Source of the DNA: Actinophytocola sp044466355
GTDB taxonomy: Bacteria; Actinomycetota; Actinomycetes; Mycobacteriales; Pseudonocardiaceae
Length of the DNA stretch: 64,000 bases
Direction of reading: 5' to 3'
Assembly: GCF_044466355.1 (NCBI RefSeq)
Contig: NZ_JBITMQ010000009.1
Coordinates: 316,036-380,035, forward strand
Shown here piece by piece: positions 59,199 through 64,000 of the stretch (position 1 is the stretch's first letter; each line of letters begins with the position of its first letter). The translations under genes and the position numbers were made by a program. The notes beneath the pieces are model-generated. The model saw only the letters and a list, made by a program, of their open reading frames with translations. It was not told the DNA's origin and searched no databases.

Positions 59199-60494
59199 AT
59201 GGTCGTGCGGGCACGGTGGGCGTTGTGGACGTTCGTCCTCGTCAACGTCCTGATCGTCGAGGTGCTGTTCTTCACCGCGGGCGCGGGCAAGAACGACGTG
59301 CTGACGGTGGCGAAGTTCTTCGGGCTGCACGCCGCGCTGCTGCTGTTCATCCAGCTGCTGTTGATCGCGCGGCTGCCGTGGCTGGACCGCCGGATCGGGA
59401 TGGACCGGCTCACCGTGTGGCACCGGTGGGTGGGGTTCGGGCTGTTCTGGACGATCCTGACCCACGCGTTCATCGTGGTGCTCGGCTACGCGGTGCTCGA
59501 CGACGCGTCGATGGCCAGGACCTTCCTCGCGCTGGCCGGGGTGCCTGCCTCTCTGCTCGGCATGTGCGCGGCGCTGCTCGTCGTGGTGGTCGCCACCGTC
59601 TCGACGCGGTACGTGCGGCGCCGCCTGCGGTACGAGACGTGGCACGCGCTGCACATGCTGGTGTACGTGGTGCTGGCGCTCGCGTTCGTGCACCAACTCC
59701 TGGAGACCACCACGTTCACGTCGTCGCCGTTCGCGCTCGGCTACTGGTGGGTGCTGTGGCTGTTCTCCTTCGGGGCGTTGATCGCCGGCCGGGTGGTGGT
59801 GCCGCTGGTGCGCAACGCGCGGCACCGGTTCCGGGTGGAGGCCGTGGTGCCGGAGTCGGACGACGTGGTCTCCGTGTACGTGACCGGCCGCGATCTGGAC
59901 CGGTTGCCCGCGCGGGCCGGGCAGTTCTTCGTGTGGCGCTTCCCCGGGCACCACGGGTGGTGGCGGGCCAACCCGTTCTCGCTGTCCGCCGCACCGGGCG
60001 GGGGGCGGTTGCGGCTCACCGCGAAGGCCGTCGGCGACACCAGTGCGAGCCTGCGGCACCTCCGCGTCGGCAGCCGGGCGTTCCTGGAGGGGCCCTACGG
60101 CGCGTTCACGTCGGCGCAGCGCACCCGCCACGGCACGCTCCTGATCGCGGGCGGTGTCGGCATCACCCCGATCCGCGCGCTCCTGGAGGAGGGCATGCCC
60201 GGCGACGTCGTCGTCCTGTACCGCGTGCGCGACGAACGTGACGCCGTGCTGCTCGACGAGGTGCGCTCACTCGTCACGGCCCGCGGCGGGCGGCTGCACC
60301 TGCTCACGGGCCGGACGGCCGACGGGGTCCGGCCGTTCACCCCGGACGGGCTCCGCGGGCTCGTCCCCGACGTCGCCGACCGCGACGTCTACGTCTGCGG
60401 CCCGGCCGCGATGACGGCGACCGTGCTCGCGAGTCTCACGGCACTCGGCGTGCCGGACCGCCAGGTGCACTCAGAACGGTTCGCGCTCGCCTAG
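59199..60494 (+). CDS. Ferric-reductase-like transmembrane oxidoreductase
   Basis: A 431-residue flavocytochrome-like protein: six helices in the N-terminal ferric-reductase domain (about 1-200) with candidate haem histidines (HRWVGFG, THAFIVV, HALHMLVYV, HQLLE), then FAD-binding WWRANPFSLSAAP and NAD-binding LLIAGGVGITPIRAL near 325, ending YVCGPAAM. It transfers electrons from NAD(P)H across the membrane, probably to a metal or oxygen. ATG 59199 has GGGAG; an ATG 24 nt earlier lacks a ribosome site. Confidence 0.88.
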   Translation: MVVRARWALWTFVLVNVLIVEVLFFTAGAGKNDVLTVAKFFGLHAALLLFIQLLLIARLPWLDRRIGMDRLTVWHRWVGFGLFWTILTHAFIVVLGYAVLDDASMARTFLALAGVPASLLGMCAALLVVVVATVSTRYVRRRLRYETWHALHMLVYVVLALAFVHQLLETTTFTSSPFALGYWWVLWLFSFGALIAGRVVVPLVRNARHRFRVEAVVPESDDVVSVYVTGRDLDRLPARAGQFFVWRFPGHHGWWRANPFSLSAAPGGGRLRLTAKAVGDTSASLRHLRVGSRAFLEGPYGAFTSAQRTRHGTLLIAGGVGITPIRALLEEGMPGDVVVLYRVRDERDAVLLDEVRSLVTARGGRLHLLTGRTADGVRPFTPDGLRGLVPDVADRDVYVCGPAAMTATVLASLTALGVPDRQVHSERFALA

Positions 60495-61016
60495 TGCCGC
60501 CTCGAAGCGCGCGCGGTACGCCGCCGCCGACGGGAGCGACTCGAAGCCGAACAGCACGGTCGTCACCGGCACGTCGACCACCGCGCGCACAGCGGCCCCC
60601 GGCACCGGTCCCATGCCGCCGCACAGCTCGATCCGCTCGACGCCCTCGGCCACCAGCTTCACGGCGGCCGCAGGCGCCTCGTCGGCGGAGGGGACCGTGG
60701 CCACCGTCGAGCCGCCGAACCGCCACGTCCTCGGCGCCGGGTCCTCGAACAGCACCCCCACGGCGGCCGACGGTTCGACGGCCCCCGCGAAACCCACCGG
60801 CACCCCCGGTGCGGCGGCGACGACCGCCGCGGCCGCGTCGACGCCCATGCCGCCGTACAGCTCGATCAGGTCCAGCTCACCCGCCGACCCGACCGCCGCC
60901 ACCGCCTCGTCGACCGACGTCACCGGCACGATCGCCGTCGACGACAGCTCGTCGGCGTGCACGACCGGCGCCGCGGGTTCTCCGACCAGCAACAGGAAGA
61001 GGTTCCGGAACATCAT
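60471..61016 (-). CDS. Tandem DUF6506 protein
   Basis: A 181-residue protein built from two similar halves (about 1-90 and 100-181), each of DUF6506 type: ELDLIELYGGMGVDAAAAVV and ERIELCGGMGPVPGAAVRAV repeat the I-E-L-x-G-G-M-G core, each followed by a V-P-V strand. Single-copy DUF6506 proteins are about 100 residues. Function unknown. Its 3' end overlaps the reductase gene tail by 24 bp (convergent). Confidence 0.75.
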   Translation of the reverse strand: MMFRNLFLLLVGEPAAPVVHADELSSTAIVPVTSVDEAVAAVGSAGELDLIELYGGMGVDAAAAVVAAAPGVPVGFAGAVEPSAAVGVLFEDPAPRTWRFGGSTVATVPSADEAPAAAVKLVAEGVERIELCGGMGPVPGAAVRAVVDVPVTTVLFGFESLPSAAAYRARFEAALGEREPF

Positions 61017-61065
61017 GACTCCCTCGGGTGTCGGGCGAGGCCGCTTGTGGTTGACTCTGCGCCCT

Positions 61066-61599
61066 ATGAAACGCGTCCTTGTGCTCGGGCCCCTGCTGCT
61101 GGCCGCGCTCGCCGCGTGCACGGTGAAACCCGTCGAGAACCGAACCGTCGACGAGGAGCCCGTGTCCACGCCGACGAGCGAGGCGCCGGTCCAGCTCCCG
61201 CCGGACCCGGAACCGACCGCCGACGGGCCGTGCCCGTACCTCGACGAGGCCTACGTCGAGGAGACCAACGGGCAGCGCGTGTCCGAGGTGCGGATCTCGG
61301 CGGACGACCCGCCCGCGTGCTTCTTCCTGCGCCCGGACGGCAACGTGCAGCTGTCCGTGCGGATCTACAACGGTGAGGAACCCGTCGCCCGCGGCCTCGT
61401 CGACGCCGCGGTGCCGGTCGCGACCTCCAACCCGGCCGAGCTGTCCGGTGGCTGGGAGGGCGGCTCCGAGGCCAAGGACTCGGGCGCGGTGTACGCGGTC
61501 GCCAAGGGCGGCACCGCGGTCGTCGTGACCACCAACCAGGGGCAGACGATCAAGGCCAAGCAGATCGCCCAGGAGTCGATCACCGCGCTCGGCCTCTAG
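61066..61599 (+). CDS. DUF2020 lipoprotein
   Basis: A 177-residue lipoprotein: signal MKRVLVLGPLLLAALAAC with lipobox LAAC (Cys18), a Pro/Thr/Glu linker, then a DUF2020 domain with CPYLDEAYVEETNGQRV and the disulfide-capable second Cys in DDPPACFFLRPDG. Actinobacterial cell-surface protein; function unknown. Confidence 0.85.
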   Translation: MKRVLVLGPLLLAALAACTVKPVENRTVDEEPVSTPTSEAPVQLPPDPEPTADGPCPYLDEAYVEETNGQRVSEVRISADDPPACFFLRPDGNVQLSVRIYNGEEPVARGLVDAAVPVATSNPAELSGGWEGGSEAKDSGAVYAVAKGGTAVVVTTNQGQTIKAKQIAQESITALGL

Positions 61600-61616
61600 A
61601 CACACCTCCGGACACA

Positions 61617-61654
61617 CCGAGGGCCCGCCGGGTACGTACCCGGCGGGCCCTCGG
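61617..61654. terminator. Perfect bidirectional terminator
   Basis: CCGAGGGCCCGCCGGGTAC is followed at once by its exact complement: a 38-bp perfect palindrome between two convergent genes. Strong symmetric transcription stop. Confidence 0.85.
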
Positions 61655-61663
61655 ACGTCACCG

Positions 61664-62374
61664 CTAGTTCTTCGCGGACGACGACGTCTGCTGCTGACCG
61701 TTCAGCTGTGCGTCCGCGGTGGCGTCCGCCGGCGCCGTCTCCGGCCTGGCGGACTCGTCCCGGCGCGGCTCCGGCACGGACTGCTCCTGTGCCGCCGCCT
61801 TGCTGCGCACCACGTACGCGATACCGCTCGCCACGATCACCAGCAACATCAGCTTCGGCCAGCGACGCTTGCGCTTCGGCTGGTCGGAGCCCGCCGCGGC
61901 GCGCGCTTTCACGGCCTTCGCCTCCGCCTTGACCTGCGACTTCAGCTTCTTCGCGTCCGCCTTGGCCTGCTTGACGGACTTGCCCGCCTGCTTCGCGGAC
62001 CTGCTCTTCGCGGCGTCCCTGCGGGCCTGCTTGGCGGCCTTGGCCAGGTCCTTCCGCGTGTGCTTCGCCGTCTTCGCCAGCTTGCGCCGCGCGCGACGGG
62101 TGGTCTTCGCGACCTCCTGGCGTGCGACCTCGGCGCCCTCCGCGAGTGCCTCCGCGACCTGGCGAGGCGCGAGCCCGCGCTCCGTCAGCTTGCGATCGGC
62201 GGCCTGCGCGGCCCGGGACGTGGCCTCCGCGCCGGCAAGACCAGCACGTTTCGCGTTGTGGCGCGCCGAACGCCAGCCGGAGCGGGCGGCCTTGCCGACC
62301 GTCTCTCCGGCCCGGGTCATGGCCTTCACATCGTCCATAGTCTGCTCCAGGGTGGCTTGTCGGACACGTACCAT
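61664..62374 (-). CDS. Lys/Ala-rich membrane protein
   Basis: A 236-residue protein. Residues about 20-150 are a highly charged Ala/Lys/Arg helical region (AKTTRRARRKLAKTAKHTRK, AKQARRDAAKSRSAKQAGK), reminiscent of histone-H1-like or DNA-binding tails; one membrane helix (LMLLVIVASGIAYVV, about 178-192) follows and the acidic C-terminus ends it. Start at ATG 62374 (MVRVRQ) or 36 nt later (MDDVKAM). Function unknown; could anchor nucleic acid to the membrane. Confidence 0.7.
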   Translation of the reverse strand: MVRVRQATLEQTMDDVKAMTRAGETVGKAARSGWRSARHNAKRAGLAGAEATSRAAQAADRKLTERGLAPRQVAEALAEGAEVARQEVAKTTRRARRKLAKTAKHTRKDLAKAAKQARRDAAKSRSAKQAGKSVKQAKADAKKLKSQVKAEAKAVKARAAAGSDQPKRKRRWPKLMLLVIVASGIAYVVRSKAAAQEQSVPEPRRDESARPETAPADATADAQLNGQQQTSSSAKN

Positions 62375-62420
62375 CCTGCCCCTTCCGGACCGATCTCGCT
62401 GTGGATGGCACGATGGCCGG

Positions 62421-62978
62421 GTGGCAGACAGCAACGAGTCCCTCGTCGGGGTGAAGGTTTCGGCAACCCTCCACACCACCAAGGGCGACATCCGGATCAA
62501 CCTGTTCCCCGACTACGCGCCCAAGACCGTGTCGAACTTCGTCGGCCTGGCAGAGGGCACGAAGTCCTACAGCCCGCGCAACGCCAAGGGCGAGACCTCC
62601 GGCCCGTACTACGACGGCATGATCTTCCACCGCGTCATCGACGGCTTCATGATCCAGACCGGTGACCCGACGGGCACCGGCCGCGGTGGCCCCGGGTACG
62701 AGTTCGCCGACGAGTTCACCCCCGAGCTGCAGTTCAACAAGCCGTACCTGCTCGGCATGGCCAACCCCGGCCGCGCGAACGCCAACGGCTCGCAGTTCTT
62801 CATCACGGTGGCGCCGACGACGTGGCTGAACTTCAAGCACACGATCTTCGGTGAGGTCGCGGACCAGGAGTCGCGCAACGTCGTGGACACGATCGCCACG
62901 TCGAAGACGGCGCCGCCGCACGACAAGCCGCTGGAGGACATCGTCGTCGAACGGGTCACCGTCGAACGCGAGGGCTGA
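62421..62978 (+). CDS. ppiA: Cyclophilin-type peptidyl-prolyl isomerase
   Basis: A 185-residue cytoplasmic cyclophilin, homolog of Rv0009. The core IFHRVIDGFMIQTGDPTGTG holds the catalytic Arg, and GSQFFITVAPTTWLN plus HTIFGEV complete the active-site loops. No signal peptide. GTG 62421 chosen; the frame is open far upstream without similarity. The rhomboid gene starts directly after its stop. Confidence 0.96.
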   Translation: MADSNESLVGVKVSATLHTTKGDIRINLFPDYAPKTVSNFVGLAEGTKSYSPRNAKGETSGPYYDGMIFHRVIDGFMIQTGDPTGTGRGGPGYEFADEFTPELQFNKPYLLGMANPGRANANGSQFFITVAPTTWLNFKHTIFGEVADQESRNVVDTIATSKTAPPHDKPLEDIVVERVTVEREG

Positions 62979-63902
62979 GTGTCCGTAAACAGGCAGCAGG
63001 ACCTGCCCGCCTGCGTACGGCACCCGGACCGGCCGACCGGCCTGCGCTGCGTGCGGTGCGACCGGCCGGCCTGTCCGGACTGCCTGCGTGAGGCCTCCGT
63101 CGGCTACCAGTGCGTCGACTGCGTAGCCGAGGGCAGCAAGACGGTCCGCCCCGCCAGGAACACCGGCGGTGCGCGGACAAGACCCGGCGCGCGGTCACTC
63201 GTGGTGGTGCCCGCGCTCATCGGGATCAACGTGCTGGTGTTCGTGCTCACCGCGGTGCAGGCCGGGAGCATCACGGAGAACCAGCGCTCCGAGCTGTTCA
63301 TGCAGGGCACGCTCATCCCCGGGACGGTCCCGGCCGGCGAGTTCTGGCGCCTGCTGACGTCCGGGTTCCTGCACTTCGGCAACTACGGCGGCTACGGCCC
63401 GGTCCACCTGGCCTTCAACATGTTCGCCCTGTGGGTCATCGGGCGGGACCTCGAGGTGGCGCTGGGACGGGTCCGCTTCCTGGTCGTCTACCTGCTGTCG
63501 CTGCTCGGCGGGTCGGCCGCGGTGATGCTCTTCGGTGACCCGATGGGCAGCGTCGCGGGCGCGTCCGGCGCCATCTACGGCCTGTTCGGCGGCATCGCGG
63601 TGGTGGTGTTCCGCGCCAAGCTGAACCCCGCGCCGGTGCTCACCCTGCTCGGCATCAACATCTTCCTGAGCGTCGCGCTGCCGGGCATCTCCCTGCTCGG
63701 CCACCTCGGCGGGCTGGTGATCGGCGCGCTGGCGACGGCCGCGCTGGTGTACGCGCCCCGCCGGCACCTCGTGCGGTTCCAGACGATCGCCTGCGCGGCG
63801 ATCACCGTGCTGCTGGTGGTGAGCATCGTGACGAGCGCGGCCACCATGGGCGTGCACTGCGAGCTCACGTCGTTCGACCAGGGGATCTGCTACGAGGTCT
63901 AG
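62979..63902 (+). CDS. Rhomboid-family intramembrane protease
   Basis: A 307-residue rhomboid. An N-terminal B-box-type zinc finger (about 12-53, Cys/His pairs in CVRHPDR, CVRCDRPACPDC, CVDC) precedes about six membrane helices. The catalytic serine is in GASGAIYGLFGG near residue 193 and the histidine in LLGHLGGLVIG near 247; the HLAFNMFALW helix carries the Asn. Actinobacterial rhomboids with this zinc finger are common. GTG start at 62979, no gap after ppiA. Confidence 0.93.
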   Translation: MSVNRQQDLPACVRHPDRPTGLRCVRCDRPACPDCLREASVGYQCVDCVAEGSKTVRPARNTGGARTRPGARSLVVVPALIGINVLVFVLTAVQAGSITENQRSELFMQGTLIPGTVPAGEFWRLLTSGFLHFGNYGGYGPVHLAFNMFALWVIGRDLEVALGRVRFLVVYLLSLLGGSAAVMLFGDPMGSVAGASGAIYGLFGGIAVVVFRAKLNPAPVLTLLGINIFLSVALPGISLLGHLGGLVIGALATAALVYAPRRHLVRFQTIACAAITVLLVVSIVTSAATMGVHCELTSFDQGICYEV

Positions 63903-64000
63903 GTCCAATGCCGTTCAGTTAGGGCGGTGGGTGGGTTGTCAAGGCGGCTGAGATAGGCAACGGGGTTCCTGCTAGAACAGCGTCGACCAAGATCGATGTT
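63903..64000. other. Non-coding window end
   Basis: 98 bp with no recognisable gene or hairpin; the next gene lies beyond the window. Confidence 0.6.

Overview
The window is high-GC actinobacterial chromosome from the replication origin. Codon usage, GTG starts, leaderless promoters and gene order point to the family Pseudonocardiaceae (Lentzea/Saccharothrix/Actinosynnema/Amycolatopsis-like); this is inference, since no marker here fixes the genus. The backbone follows the mycobacterial origin order closely: pcnA-type tRNA nucleotidyltransferase, NUDIX, DUF6049, murJ, pseudokinase, sigM, anti-sigma, trxB, trxA, cwlM, GNAT, parB, parA, rsmG, jag, yidC, yidD, rnpA, rpmH, dnaA, oriC, dnaN, gnd, recF, dciA-like, gyrB, gyrA, DUF3566, tRNA-Ile, tRNA-Ala, ppiA.

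Left arm (1-9 kb): a 3'-truncated leuS preceded by what looks like a ribosome-mediated attenuator (12-residue leader peptide with three Leu codons in a row, then a terminator), followed by accessory housekeeping genes: phytase-like lipoprotein, TetR/hydrolase pair, small membrane proteins, YqgE, an MFS transporter and an F420-type oxidoreductase. Centre-left (9-30 kb): RNA maturation, cell-wall export (murJ, pseudokinase, cwlM, Ddl-like ligase), redox stress (sigM, anti-sigma, trxBA) and chromosome segregation (parAB with three parS-like 16-mers). Origin (29.6-43.2 kb): the replication genes, with DnaA boxes on both sides of dnaA and further box-like sequences inside the dciA-like gene; gyrA carries a 421-residue in-frame intein directly after the catalytic Tyr129.

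Accessory region (43.23-58.45 kb): a 15.2-kb actinomycete integrative and conjugative element (AICE) sits in the 3' half of tRNA-Ile(GAT). A 43-bp exact direct repeat (attL 43231-43273, attR 58404-58446) bounds it, and similar 21-bp sites lie just inside both ends. Its backbone runs leftward: a FtsK/TraB-like translocase, a spread-type membrane protein, a zinc-ribbon membrane protein, a DUF3631 replication ATPase, excisionase and tyrosine integrase. A divergent GntR repressor begins the right half. Cargo includes a Panacea-type (PanAT) toxin-antitoxin pair between integrase and attL, a class-IV aminotransferase behind an array of TGAACTT repeats, a transcription-factor/sulfatase-modifying-factor fusion without the FGE cysteine pair, a second GntR protein, and an HTH-TPR regulator translationally coupled to a SLOG-like nucleotide-binding protein next to attR.

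Right arm (58.45-64 kb): the chromosome resumes with the original tRNA-Ile terminator, a DLW-39-type miniprotein, tRNA-Ala(TGC), a ferric-reductase-like flavoprotein, a tandem DUF6506 protein, a DUF2020 lipoprotein, a Lys/Ala-rich membrane protein, cyclophilin ppiA and a B-box rhomboid protease. No CRISPR array, rRNA operon or intact insertion sequence was seen.
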